Positions 8,616-16,825 of a stretch of DNA of 64,000 nt are shown in pieces. The notes beneath the pieces were generated by a model. That model saw nothing but the letters and a program-made list of their open reading frames with translations. It ran no database searches and was not told the origin of the DNA. The stretch spans positions 27,743 through 91,742 of the forward strand of contig NZ_FRFE01000023.1 in NCBI RefSeq assembly GCF_900143695.1, given 5' to 3'. The translations under genes were made by a program, and so were the position numbers. Source of the stretch: Desulfopila aestuarii DSM 18488 (lineage in GTDB: Bacteria > Desulfobacterota > Desulfobulbia > Desulfobulbales > Desulfocapsaceae). Positions within the stretch are counted from its first letter, which is position 1. The number at the start of each line of letters is the position of its first letter.

Positions 8616-10094
8616 TCAATCGCACACTTTTTCAAGTGCTGCCTTCATTCCTTCTGACCAGATCATTTCAAGTCCTAAACTGACCTGATCTTCAAGCCCG
8701 GCGTAGCTGGTCAGATCCTCGCCCCACCAGGAACTGTCGGAAAGTACCGCTTTAGTAATTTTTCGTGCTCTCTCGTCAGCTTCACCGCCTTCGCGATAAA
8801 GAGCGGCAAAGCGTTGAAGTACCGCCAGGTCATCCTTAATGGCGTAGGGTTTACCATTCCGCACTCCTTCCAGCTCGCCGTTCACTATCTCCGTTCCTTG
8901 GTAAAAAGCGATGAGTGCTGCGAGTGAGAAGGCGAGGGCAGGAGGCACCTTGCCGGTTTTGCCAATGAAAGCAATAAGGGAGGGAAGATCACGTGTTTTG
9001 AATTTGGACACCGAGTTGAGTGTTATCGAAAGCAGTAAATGCTTGATATACGGATTGGCAAAGCGTTCAAGCACATCGCTGGCATAGGTTTTCAGCTCAG
9101 TTTCGTCGCCGTCCATCGAGGGGATGATTTCATCATAAATCCCCTTTTTCATAAAACGATATACCAGCTCGTCCTTTATGCATTCCTCAACAGTGTCAAG
9201 GCCGTAGAGAAACGCTGCAGGTACGGTCAAGGTGTGCGCGCCGTTTAAAATGCGGACTTTACGGGTACGGTAGAAGCTCATGTCTTTCGTCCAGATGACA
9301 TTGAGCCCTGCTGCGACGAGGGGGAATTCCTTGCTGTAATCCTTCCTGGTTTCGATAACCCAGAGATGAAAGATTTCGGCTGCATCAAGAAGGTTGTCGA
9401 TATATCCCGTTTTATTGGTGAGTCCGGCAGCTTCTTCTTTTGGATAACCAGGGACAATACGATCAACAAGGCTATTGCAGAAGTCGCAGGCTGTGTTGAC
9501 CCAGTCAATAAAATCGTCATCAAGGTTCCAGGCTGCTGCATGACGGAGTACGTATTCTTTGAGTTTATCGCCATTTTTATCGATCAATTCGCATGGGATA
9601 AAGACGAGCCCCTTTGATGTGTCTCCACTGAAATGACGGAACCGGTGTGCCAGGAAGGAAGTGACTTTGCCTGGGAAAGATTGTTGCGGTTGATCATCTG
9701 GTTTGTCAGTTGCAGACCAGGCAATACCTGCTTCCGTGGTATTGGAGAGAATGAAACGGAGATCAGGGTTTTCCGCACACTTCAAGTACTCGTCATATTC
9801 AGAATATGGATTTATGCATCTGCTGACAGAATTGATGAGTCTCAGTTCTTCAACTGTTTTGCCATCCTGAACACCTCGAAGTACAGTCGTATAAAGACCG
9901 TGCTGGTTATTAATCATCTCTGCCAGCCCACGTTCTATAGGCTGAATCAGCACGACGTTGCCGTTGAAATCGGTCTTTTCGTTGGTTATGTCAATCATCC
10001 AGTCGGAAAATGCGCGAAGGAAATTTCCTTCTCCGAACTGAAGAATTCTTTCCGGCCGTTTGACTGGTTTTTGTACGTCAGTAATTGCTTTCAT
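8616..10094 (-). CDS. uxaB: Tagaturonate reductase (altronate oxidoreductase)
   Basis: 492 residues, the normal length. It belongs to the long-chain mannitol dehydrogenase family: an N-terminal Rossmann part starts ILQFGEGNFLRAFSDWMID, with the family signature VRILNGAHTLTVPAAFLYG in the middle. The order (uxaB before uxaA, 11-base gap) and the short N terminus favour UxaB over UxuB or mannitol dehydrogenase. It reduces D-tagaturonate to D-altronate with NADH. Fructuronate reductase (UxuB) is the main alternative, but the direct link to altronate dehydratase argues against it. Confidence 0.92.
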   Translation of the reverse strand: MKAITDVQKPVKRPERILQFGEGNFLRAFSDWMIDITNEKTDFNGNVVLIQPIERGLAEMINNQHGLYTTVLRGVQDGKTVEELRLINSVSRCINPYSEYDEYLKCAENPDLRFILSNTTEAGIAWSATDKPDDQPQQSFPGKVTSFLAHRFRHFSGDTSKGLVFIPCELIDKNGDKLKEYVLRHAAAWNLDDDFIDWVNTACDFCNSLVDRIVPGYPKEEAAGLTNKTGYIDNLLDAAEIFHLWVIETRKDYSKEFPLVAAGLNVIWTKDMSFYRTRKVRILNGAHTLTVPAAFLYGLDTVEECIKDELVYRFMKKGIYDEIIPSMDGDETELKTYASDVLERFANPYIKHLLLSITLNSVSKFKTRDLPSLIAFIGKTGKVPPALAFSLAALIAFYQGTEIVNGELEGVRNGKPYAIKDDLAVLQRFAALYREGGEADERARKITKAVLSDSSWWGEDLTSYAGLEDQVSLGLEMIWSEGMKAALEKVCD

Positions 10095-10295
10095 GAGTTA
10101 CTCCAGATCATCAAGGCTGTCTTTCCGGTAAGGTTGCAGGTTATGAGCATTGCATGGATAATTTTTTAAACGAGAAAGAGAGACAGCTAAAAAAATTGTA
10201 TCGTATTCTTGTACGGTAAATTCGAGACGTATTGCGTGGTGATCAATGTGTGACCAAGATGCAGGGAAAAGAAAGTGGCGGGTGATATAATGCAA

Positions 10296-11327
10296 TCAGC
10301 GCAACACCCCCGCGTCTTTGGTTGCCAGAAGTCTGTCCAATTCGGGCAGTGAGAACATTGAATTATCTCCAGGGGTTGTCATGGCGAGCGCTCCATGCAC
10401 AACTCCGTAATCTATGGTCTTCTGCAATGGTAGATTTTCCAGTCGCCCATGAATGATCCCTGCTGCAAAAGCGTCACCTGCGCCAACCCTGTCATAGATC
10501 TCCAGATTCTCGAAACGGACACCTTGGTGGAAATCACCTTCGTGCCATAATAGGCCACTCCAGTCATTCACATTTGCTGATTTAACAACCCGCATCGTTG
10601 AGGCGATGGTTTTCAGCTGTGGATGAGTTTCGGCCGTTTTGAGTATCGCCTGGCGAAAGAGTTCGGTTTCCAGGCCTTCAGGGCTTCTCTCCAGTTCCTC
10701 TATGCCGAAAAGCACATCAACATGCGGGAGAAGCATCTGGTTGACCTCTTTGGCTTTGTCCTTGCCGCCAAACCTTTGCCACAGGGAAGGGCGATAGTTC
10801 AGGTCATAGGAAACGATTGTGCCGTGACTGCGAGCAGCCTGCATGGCTTCGAGGACAACGGCGGCAGAACTGCGCGATAGTCCCGCCATGATTCCACCGG
10901 TATGAAACCAGCGTACACCGCATTTCCCAAAGATATGTTCCCAGTCGATCTGGCCCGGCTGCAATTGCGAGATGGCGCTATGTCCGCGATCGGAAGCACC
11001 GACCGCTGGGCGCAATCCGAAGCCTTTCTCGAGGAAATAAATACCGTTTCTGCAGGACTCGCCAATGCCATCATATGGAAGCCATTGGATAAGGTCGGTA
11101 TTGACCCCGCCGGCGGAGATGCGATTTTTAATAAGGCGGCCGATTTCGTTTTCAACAAGAGCCGTTACAACAGCTGTTCGTTTGCCAAAGCAGTGGCTTA
11201 AACCACGTACAACGTTGTATTCGCCGCCACCTTCCCACACCTTGAAGGTTTCGGCCGTGGCAATCCGGGTGTCGCCTGGATCAAATCGCAGCATTACTTC
11301 GCCAAAGGCGAGACAATCAAACATCAT
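10296..11327 (-). CDS. kdgK: 2-keto-3-deoxygluconate kinase (PfkB family)
   Basis: 343 residues. Ribokinase/PfkB fold: FGEVMLRFDPGD at the N terminus, GGGEYNVVRGLSH for the sugar site, and DRVGAGDAFAAGIIHG near residue 285 as the C-terminal PfkB signature with the catalytic Asp. It phosphorylates KDG to KDPG, the step that joins the altronate and unsaturated-uronate branches. It lies 65 bases downstream of kdgA on the same strand and about 200 bases upstream of uxaB. No other KDG kinase is in the window. Confidence 0.92.
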   Translation of the reverse strand: MMFDCLAFGEVMLRFDPGDTRIATAETFKVWEGGGEYNVVRGLSHCFGKRTAVVTALVENEIGRLIKNRISAGGVNTDLIQWLPYDGIGESCRNGIYFLEKGFGLRPAVGASDRGHSAISQLQPGQIDWEHIFGKCGVRWFHTGGIMAGLSRSSAAVVLEAMQAARSHGTIVSYDLNYRPSLWQRFGGKDKAKEVNQMLLPHVDVLFGIEELERSPEGLETELFRQAILKTAETHPQLKTIASTMRVVKSANVNDWSGLLWHEGDFHQGVRFENLEIYDRVGAGDAFAAGIIHGRLENLPLQKTIDYGVVHGALAMTTPGDNSMFSLPELDRLLATKDAGVLR

Positions 11328-11392
11328 GGTGACTTTCCTGTTTCAATAGAGGTTGCCAGAATCGGTTATACTGGAAGTGTCCTATTCGATTC

Positions 11393-12010
11393 TCAGTGAA
11401 GGAGTTTGACAACACGCTGTATTTCATCATGAATTATGGAAAACCGGCGATTTCGAATCCACTGAGATTGTACCATCCAGCTTCCGCCACAGGCGACAAC
11501 CTGTTTAATGGCCAGATAATCTTCGAGATTCTCTGATGTTATACCTCCGGTCGGCATGAATTGCACAGTTTGGAAGACACTGCCGAGGGTTGTCAGCATC
11601 TTGACGCCTCCCAACTGTTCCGCCGGGAAAAACTTCACGGTTCTCAATCCGGCCTCCAGAGCAAGCTGAATCTCGGTAGGAGTCGCACAGCCCGGGAAAA
11701 CAGGTACGTTATTTTTCAGGCACCACTCGACCAGGCTGACACTCATTCCCGGAGAGACGATGAAACGTGAGCCGTTGTCAACTGCGGCTTTAGCCTGTTC
11801 AATGTTCAGGACAGTGCCGGCACCGACAACGATGTCCGTTCGTTTCGCCATTGTCTTTATAGCTTCCAGGGCGACGCTGGTTCTGAGGGTAATTTCAACG
11901 CATCCCAAACCGCCAGATACGATTGCGTCCGCGAGAGGTGCAGCGTCTTGCGCATCGTCGATAACGACTACAGGTATGAGTCGATGCTTTTTCAGTTCAT
12001 CGCTGAACAC
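11393..12010 (-). CDS. kdgA: KDPG aldolase (2-dehydro-3-deoxy-phosphogluconate aldolase)
   Basis: 205 residues, a single TIM-barrel class I aldolase. The Schiff-base Lys126 is in TVKFFPAE, the catalytic Glu39 in VEITLRT, and the phosphate site in MPTGGI. It splits KDPG into pyruvate and glyceraldehyde 3-phosphate, ending the uronate route. It stands between the RpiR regulator and kdgK on the same strand and may form one transcript with them. Also named Eda; the enzyme could serve an Entner-Doudoroff route from 6-phosphogluconate if edd is elsewhere. Confidence 0.94.
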   Translation of the reverse strand: MFSDELKKHRLIPVVVIDDAQDAAPLADAIVSGGLGCVEITLRTSVALEAIKTMAKRTDIVVGAGTVLNIEQAKAAVDNGSRFIVSPGMSVSLVEWCLKNNVPVFPGCATPTEIQLALEAGLRTVKFFPAEQLGGVKMLTTLGSVFQTVQFMPTGGITSENLEDYLAIKQVVACGGSWMVQSQWIRNRRFSIIHDEIQRVVKLLH

Positions 12011-12135
12011 TGGTATGTCTCCTTAAATGATGATTCTCATTCTGCTGGTTTGAGGGCCTGCTTGACTGGCACCGGGTTTATCTCTTCTGCTGGGCTTGGT
12101 GTGCAGTTGGGGGCCTCAAAGGTAATCATTGTATA

Positions 12136-12978
12136 TTAATGACGTTTGTCGACAAGTGAGCGTTTGACTCTGTCAAGTCGGTCTTTTGTACCGTGAAAGT
12201 TTTTCATGGCGACAGCCACAAAAAGCACATCAAGAATTGCAAGCTGGACCAAACGGGATGTCATTGGAGCAAGAAGTATTGCCGCCTCCTGGGAATGGGC
12301 AGAAAGAGCAATATCGCAATATTTAATGAGTGGTGCGTTCTCATTTCCAACAATGCCTATAACTTTAGCTCCGGATTTGGCAGCTATTCTGGCGCTATCG
12401 ATAAGGTCTTTGCTGGAACCGGTGTGCGAGATGGCAACGATAACGTCCTCTGGTGTCAGGAGGGCCGCAGACATGACCTGCATGTGCGAGTCATCCTGCG
12501 CCGCACATGGAATGCCCAGGCGAAAAAATTTATGATACGCGTCTTTGGCCACGATCGCAGAACCGCCAAATCCATAAAATTCAACTCGCCGCGCCGAATG
12601 GAGTAGTTGCACCGCTTTTTCAAGATCATCAAGATTAAGTTTATTCAGCGTGTTGCTGATAGCTTCACTGTGTGCGTTGATGACTTTGCCGGCGATTCCA
12701 GCCAGGGAGTCTTCTGTACTGATATTTTCAAATATATATTTGGATGACGGCAGATCTCTCGCCAGATTGAGACGCAGCTCCATGTAGCCACCAAGGCCAA
12801 GTTTGCGACAAAAACGGATGACCGTGGGCTCGCTGGTGCCTGATTTCTCTGCAAGTTCGGTGATCGATGAAGTGACTACCGCTTTTGGATCTCCAAGAAC
12901 ACAGGTGGCGACTTTTTTCTCAGATTTCCTGAGAGAATCAAGCGAATTTCTGATGAGAGCAATTGTATCTGTTGTCAT
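12136..12978 (-). CDS. RpiR-family transcriptional regulator, HexR-like
   Basis: 280 residues. An N-terminal winged HTH of the RpiR type spans about residues 1-75, with the recognition part TSSITELAEKSGTSEPTVIRFC-like around 36-57 (key SEPTVIRFCRKLG). A SIS phosphosugar domain spans about 125-255 (VEFYGFGGSAIVAKDAYHKF, ISHTGSSKDLIDSA). The whole resembles HexR, the KDPG-responsive regulator of gluconate/Entner-Doudoroff genes in Gammaproteobacteria. Its own promoter and the TRAP promoter carry the same 17-bp palindrome, which resembles the HexR operator as I recall it. It likely senses a phosphorylated intermediate such as KDPG (inferred). Confidence 0.85.
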   Translation of the reverse strand: MTTDTIALIRNSLDSLRKSEKKVATCVLGDPKAVVTSSITELAEKSGTSEPTVIRFCRKLGLGGYMELRLNLARDLPSSKYIFENISTEDSLAGIAGKVINAHSEAISNTLNKLNLDDLEKAVQLLHSARRVEFYGFGGSAIVAKDAYHKFFRLGIPCAAQDDSHMQVMSAALLTPEDVIVAISHTGSSKDLIDSARIAAKSGAKVIGIVGNENAPLIKYCDIALSAHSQEAAILLAPMTSRLVQLAILDVLFVAVAMKNFHGTKDRLDRVKRSLVDKRH

Positions 12979-13025
12979 TTTCGTTGGTTAATAGGTGATA
13001 ACGATTTATAGGTTGCAGGATAATG

Positions 13026-13058
13026 TTGTAAATTTACTACAAGCCAGGTCGGTGTCAA
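13026..13058 (-). promoter_or_regulatory. Promoter and RpiR/HexR-like operator of the regulator gene
   Basis: On the minus strand a -35 TTGACA (13053-13058), a 16-base spacer and a -10 TAAATT (13031-13036). The 17-bp palindrome TTGTAAATTTACTACAA (13026-13042) covers the -10, so a bound regulator would block RNA polymerase. It differs at one base from the copy at 16604-16620. Autoregulation is inferred. Confidence 0.75.
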
Positions 13059-13242
13059 TCTTAAACAGTAATCCATGGTAGTGCAGTAACCCGCTATCAC
13101 AACGAGAAATTATTTAATTCGGAAAAAGTTGTTGCCGCTTTTCTCTGGTTCTTGAGCCATATCTGAGAACTTCTTAAAGGAGCTCTCTTTCGGTGTGGAG
13201 GTTATATTTTTCTTTACCTGAGTTGTGGTTGTTGGTTGGTGC

Positions 13243-13271
13243 CGAGAAGTCCAGATATTCTGGACTTCTCG
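13243..13271 (-). terminator. Strong hairpin at the end of the TRAP operon
   Basis: A perfect 13-bp stem with a 3-nt loop (left arm 13243-13255, right arm 13259-13271), 24 bases after the dctM stop. There is no T-tract on the minus strand, so termination may need another factor. The rest of the 13059-13295 gap shows nothing recognisable. Confidence 0.6.
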
Positions 13272-13295
13272 CCTGTCTGTTGATGACGTGTAGAG

Positions 13296-14582
13296 TTACA
13301 GCAGGCCGGCAATCCGTGGAAGCCACAACGAAATTTCGGGTATGTACGTAATGAGCATGAGCACTGTAAGCAAGCCGAAGTAAAAGGGAAGCATTGCCTT
13401 GGTAACCTTCTCAATCGACAAGTTGGCCACAGCGCTGCCGACAAAGAGAACAGAGCCGACTGGCGGAGTGATCAAGCCAACTCCGAGGTTGATCATCATG
13501 ATCATGCCGAAGTGTACAGGGTCGATGCCTAGGGTTTTTATGACCGGTAACAGCATGGGGGTCAGGATGAGGATGAGCGGAGCCATATCCATCAGTGTTC
13601 CCAGCATCAGCAACATGATATTGATGCACATCAGGATGATGTAACGGTTGTCTGAGAGGGCTGAGAAAAATGCCGTGATTTTCATCGGGATCTGCATGAG
13701 CGTCAGGATATATCCAAAACTGGCAGCAAAGCCGATAAGGATCATGACAATTGTTACGGTCTTGACCGTGCGATGCATAAGAATGGGTAGCTGGCTCCAT
13801 TTGTAGTCGCGATAGATAAACATTGTGACGAAAAAGGCCCAGGCGCAGGCTATGGATGCCGATTCGGTGGCGGTAAAGATACCAGAGAGAATGCCGCCCA
13901 GGATAATGACTACGGTTAAAAGTCCCCATGTGGCTTCGCGTACAATCCGAATTGCCTGTGACAAGGGGATTACTTCACCTTTTGGATAGTTACGTTTTTT
14001 TGCAAAAAAGAGGCACATACCCATCATGGTCAGGCCAAGAAGAATTCCCGGCATCACGCCTGCGAGAAACAGTGACGCGATGGAGACCGTGCCGCCTGCT
14101 GCCAGCGAGTAAATGACTGAGTTGTGTGAGGGCGGAATGAGGATGGCCTGTACGGAACCAGAGCAGGTCACGGCGGTTGCAAATTCACGCGGATACCCTT
14201 TTTTTTCCATTTCTGGGATGAGTACTGTGCCGATAGATGCTGTATCTGCAACGGAAGAGCCAGAGATGGCACCGAAAAATGTCGACGCCAGGATGTTGAC
14301 GAGCGACATGCCGCCGCGTATGAAGCCGACAAATACTGCGGCGAAATTGACCAGTCGATGGGCGATGCCACCTTCGGCCATGATGGCTCCTGCCAGCACG
14401 AAAAACGGAATGGCGAGAAGGGAGAACTTGTTTACGCCGCTGGCGATCTGAATCATTACGGCATCAAGCGGCAGATCAATAAGTAGAGCACCGATGACTG
14501 AAACCAGTCCCAGGGTGTATGCCACTGGCACCCCTATGGCAATCAGAACAAAAAGGCTACCGATCAGGATGTAAGGTTCCAT
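13296..14582 (-). CDS. dctM: TRAP transporter large permease (DctM type)
   Basis: 428 residues, about 12 hydrophobic segments. Typical DctM pattern: GVPVAYTLGLVS, GSVADTASIGTVLIPEM, IPPSHNSVIYSLAAGG, and GLITPPVGSVLFVG near the C terminus. It forms the ion-coupled channel part of a TRAP uptake system with the DctQ and DctP subunits encoded just upstream. The gap to dctQ is 3 bases. Given the surrounding genes the substrate is probably a hexuronate or related sugar acid (inferred from context only). Confidence 0.93.
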   Translation of the reverse strand: MEPYILIGSLFVLIAIGVPVAYTLGLVSVIGALLIDLPLDAVMIQIASGVNKFSLLAIPFFVLAGAIMAEGGIAHRLVNFAAVFVGFIRGGMSLVNILASTFFGAISGSSVADTASIGTVLIPEMEKKGYPREFATAVTCSGSVQAILIPPSHNSVIYSLAAGGTVSIASLFLAGVMPGILLGLTMMGMCLFFAKKRNYPKGEVIPLSQAIRIVREATWGLLTVVIILGGILSGIFTATESASIACAWAFFVTMFIYRDYKWSQLPILMHRTVKTVTIVMILIGFAASFGYILTLMQIPMKITAFFSALSDNRYIILMCINIMLLMLGTLMDMAPLILILTPMLLPVIKTLGIDPVHFGMIMMINLGVGLITPPVGSVLFVGSAVANLSIEKVTKAMLPFYFGLLTVLMLITYIPEISLWLPRIAGLL

Positions 14583-14585
14583 AAT

Positions 14586-15128
14586 TTATTCTCCATCCGT
14601 TGAGTGGTTGTCGTTTTCGCTGCCGGGGCTGCCGATTCTGACAATTTTGCGAAGATGTTGAGGGCCGAAGGCTATGCGTTCGATAACAAACAGTACAGTG
14701 ATGACCGAGCCAATTGGGAGTGGAAGGTATGTTAGGCCAACACGCAAGACAGGAAACTCTGCGATATATTGATCCCAGGTAACCATGCAGAGGGAAAATC
14801 CATATCGGGCGACAAAGAGGGCCAGGGCGATCATCAAAACGTCGACGAGTTGGGAAAAAAACTTCTGGAGGCCGGGAGGAATCCTGTCGGTGACCATGGT
14901 GACTGCTATATGAGCACCGGCCCGATAGCCTGCGGCAGCACCAAAGAAGGTAAAAATGATCATGCAAAGAATTGCTAGTGGTTCCGGCCACATCGACCCG
15001 TGACCGAGCACGTATCGGTTAAACACCCCGATGGGGATGACGATCGTCATGACAAAGAGTGATATGCCCGAGGTCCAGATGCACATGCGATAAAGCACAT
15101 CCATCAGCGTGAGTATTGTTTCTTTCAT
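14586..15128 (-). CDS. dctQ: TRAP transporter small permease (DctQ type)
   Basis: 180 residues with four hydrophobic segments and the DctQ pattern NRYVLGHGSMWPEPLAILCMIIFTFFGAAAGYR (key NRYVLG, W-E-E/P, R after GAAAGY). It pairs with DctM in the membrane. A GC-rich hairpin separates it from dctP, while dctM follows after 3 bases. No unusual feature apart from Pro in place of the second Glu in WPEP. Confidence 0.92.
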   Translation of the reverse strand: MKETILTLMDVLYRMCIWTSGISLFVMTIVIPIGVFNRYVLGHGSMWPEPLAILCMIIFTFFGAAAGYRAGAHIAVTMVTDRIPPGLQKFFSQLVDVLMIALALFVARYGFSLCMVTWDQYIAEFPVLRVGLTYLPLPIGSVITVLFVIERIAFGPQHLRKIVRIGSPGSENDNHSTDGE

Positions 15129-15155
15129 TTTGTGAGAATCCCCGCGAAGTGCTGA

Positions 15156-15175
15156 GGGCGGGCTGGTGCCCGCCC
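15156..15175 (-). promoter_or_regulatory. GC-rich stem-loop between dctP and dctQ
   Basis: GGGCGGGC (15156-15163), loop TGGT, GCCCGCCC (15168-15175). It lies between the binding-protein stop (15194) and the dctQ start (15128). Like the aapJ/aapQ hairpin, it lacks a U-tract and probably raises binding-protein mRNA relative to permease mRNA. Confidence 0.6.
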
Positions 15176-15193
15176 GGGAACGGCAGTCAGCTA

Positions 15194-16174
15194 CTATTTT
15201 ACAGCTTCAATACGTTTGATCAGCTCTGCATAATCCTTTCCGTATTTTTCACGTACAGGTGCAGTTGCGTCATAAAAAACCTTTTTGTCGACCTCGATGA
15301 ACTCGACACCGGCTTTTTTAACGGCTGCTACAGATTCTGCGACCTTTGCATCCCAAAGTTCACGCTGTTCCATCTGTGCTTCACGGGCCAGCTTCTTGAT
15401 AAGTGCCTGATCGTCGGCAGAGAGTTTGTCCCAAGTGATTTTGGACATAACAAAAATCTCGGGAATCATCAGGTGTCCGGTCAGAGAGTAATACGGTGCA
15501 ACAGTGAAATGGTTTTGGGTGAAGTAGGTCGGAGGGTTATTTTCGGCGCCGTCAACGACACCAGTCTGCAGGGCACTGTAAAGCTCGCCAAAGCCCATGG
15601 AGATGCCGTTGCCACCCATGGCATTCATGGTGTCAACAAACAACGGGTTGCCCATCATGCGGATTTTCATGCCTTGGAGGTCTGCCTGGGTCTTAACCGG
15701 TTTTTTGGTATACAGGTTACGGGTACCGCCATCCATCCAGCCCAGTGCAACCAGTTTGGCTGGACTTGCAGTTATTTTTGCCAGGAGTTCGTCGCCAATT
15801 TCGCCATCAATGACCGCGCGCATGTGTGCTTCATCGCGGAAAACAAACGGCATGTTGAAAACGTTGACTTCAGGTACAACAGGACCAACCGGACCGAGAG
15901 AGGTACGAAGGATGTCGATGGCGCCGACTTGTGTCTGCTCGATCATTGCTTTTTCGTCGCCGAGGATGGCGCCCGGAAACATCTTGAGGGTGATTCGGCC
16001 GTTGGTTGCGGCCTCAAGTTTTTGGCCAAGATGCTCCATTGCTACCACGTTTGGATAGCCTTCCGGATGAACATCTGCTGCCTTCAGGGTCATGTTGGCG
16101 GATGCAGGGGCTGACATCATAGTCAGGGAACCGATTGCGAGAGCGAGACCAACAAGTGACTTGCGAAACTTCAT
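15194..16174 (-). CDS. dctP: TRAP transporter substrate-binding protein (DctP type), probable uronate binder
   Basis: 326 residues from the ATG at 16174, which has AAGGAGG 6 nt upstream; a longer frame to 16384 is not supported. Signal peptide 1-26 ends APASA. The mature protein has TRAP binding features: LKAADVHPEGYPNVVAMEHL at the N terminus, MKIRMMGNPLFVDTMNAMGGN, and GVVDGAENNPPTYF, including the Arg that holds the substrate carboxylate (KIRMM) and the Asn of GAENNP. First gene of the TRAP operon, with two promoter/operator-like sites upstream. Hexuronate is the likely ligand by neighbourhood. Confidence 0.93.
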   Translation of the reverse strand: MKFRKSLVGLALAIGSLTMMSAPASANMTLKAADVHPEGYPNVVAMEHLGQKLEAATNGRITLKMFPGAILGDEKAMIEQTQVGAIDILRTSLGPVGPVVPEVNVFNMPFVFRDEAHMRAVIDGEIGDELLAKITASPAKLVALGWMDGGTRNLYTKKPVKTQADLQGMKIRMMGNPLFVDTMNAMGGNGISMGFGELYSALQTGVVDGAENNPPTYFTQNHFTVAPYYSLTGHLMIPEIFVMSKITWDKLSADDQALIKKLAREAQMEQRELWDAKVAESVAAVKKAGVEFIEVDKKVFYDATAPVREKYGKDYAELIKRIEAVK

Positions 16175-16424
16175 GAGACACCTCCTTGGGTAGATGAGCG
16201 GGGCGAGCCCCAAATTTTGCCGCCAACACACCGGGGGCGGTGTACAGCAAGCAACACAAAACAACCTTCTCCTGTCGACCTGGCCAATGGGGCATGCTGT
16301 CGACATCTTTTTTGAATTTTCATCGTCCACTTCCCCAAAACATCTGTCCCTTTCGTTTGAACCTGCCTGTTTTTGCTTCAGCAAATACCAGGAGGGGTGA
16401 GGTTTCTAGGGAAATGAATCTATT

Positions 16425-16457
16425 TTGTAGATTTTCTATGTTTTGTGACTTTGTAAA
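16425..16457 (-). promoter_or_regulatory. Second, degenerate promoter/operator upstream of dctP
   Basis: Minus strand: -35-like TTTACA (16452-16457), 16-base spacer, -10-like AAAATC (16430-16435). The overlapping TTGTAGATTTTCTATGT (16425-16441) matches the stronger palindrome at 13 of 17 positions. The geometry is the same as in the two strong sites, which suggests a diverged duplicate. Confidence 0.4.
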
Positions 16458-16603
16458 AACGATAAAATTTCCAAATTATGCGTTTTAACGCCTTGGCTTG
16501 GTAATTTTTAATCACCCGAACTTGTGTGCCTTTGGTAGATTTTTGATTACCTCTCTGTGCAGGTGTGCCAGAAATAGAAACCAAGTTCACTCCTAAAGGA
16601 CGG

Positions 16604-16636
16604 TTGTAGATTTACTACAAAATGAAACCTTGTCAA
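16604..16636 (-). promoter_or_regulatory. Promoter and RpiR/HexR-like operator of the TRAP operon
   Basis: Minus strand: -35 TTGACA (16631-16636), 16-base spacer, -10 TAAATC (16609-16614). The 17-bp palindrome TTGTAGATTTACTACAA (16604-16620) covers the -10, exactly as in front of the regulator gene. Control by the RpiR protein is a strong inference. Confidence 0.75.
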
Positions 16637-16825
16637 TAAAAAAATCGTTGTTTAGGCTGATTCAGTCATTAAATGAGAAGGGACAATGGCTGACCTGAGC
16701 CTGCTGTGACACGGGAAGATGAAAATTAAGTAACGCTAAAACAGGGTTATGGAATGTTTCTGGTTCTTTTGATACCTCATTTTTGAAGCGACAAGTGCAT
16801 CTTGTAGTAAAACTTCCTGATTCAT

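Larger units (their letters stand above)
16175..16825. other. Long leader and regulatory region upstream of the TRAP operon
   Basis: About 650 bases without a gene. It contains two minus-strand promoter/operator units (16604-16636 and 16425-16457), described separately. The distal one would give a leader of about 430 nt before dctP. A small GCGTT/AACGC hairpin lies at 16480-16491. A lone half-site TTGTAGTAAA is at 16802-16811, just past the uxaE stop. No riboswitch was recognised. Confidence 0.5.

Noticed and set aside
16802..16811. Half of the RpiR-type palindrome (TTGTAGTAAA) past the uxaE stop
   Set aside because: Only one arm is present and no promoter faces it.
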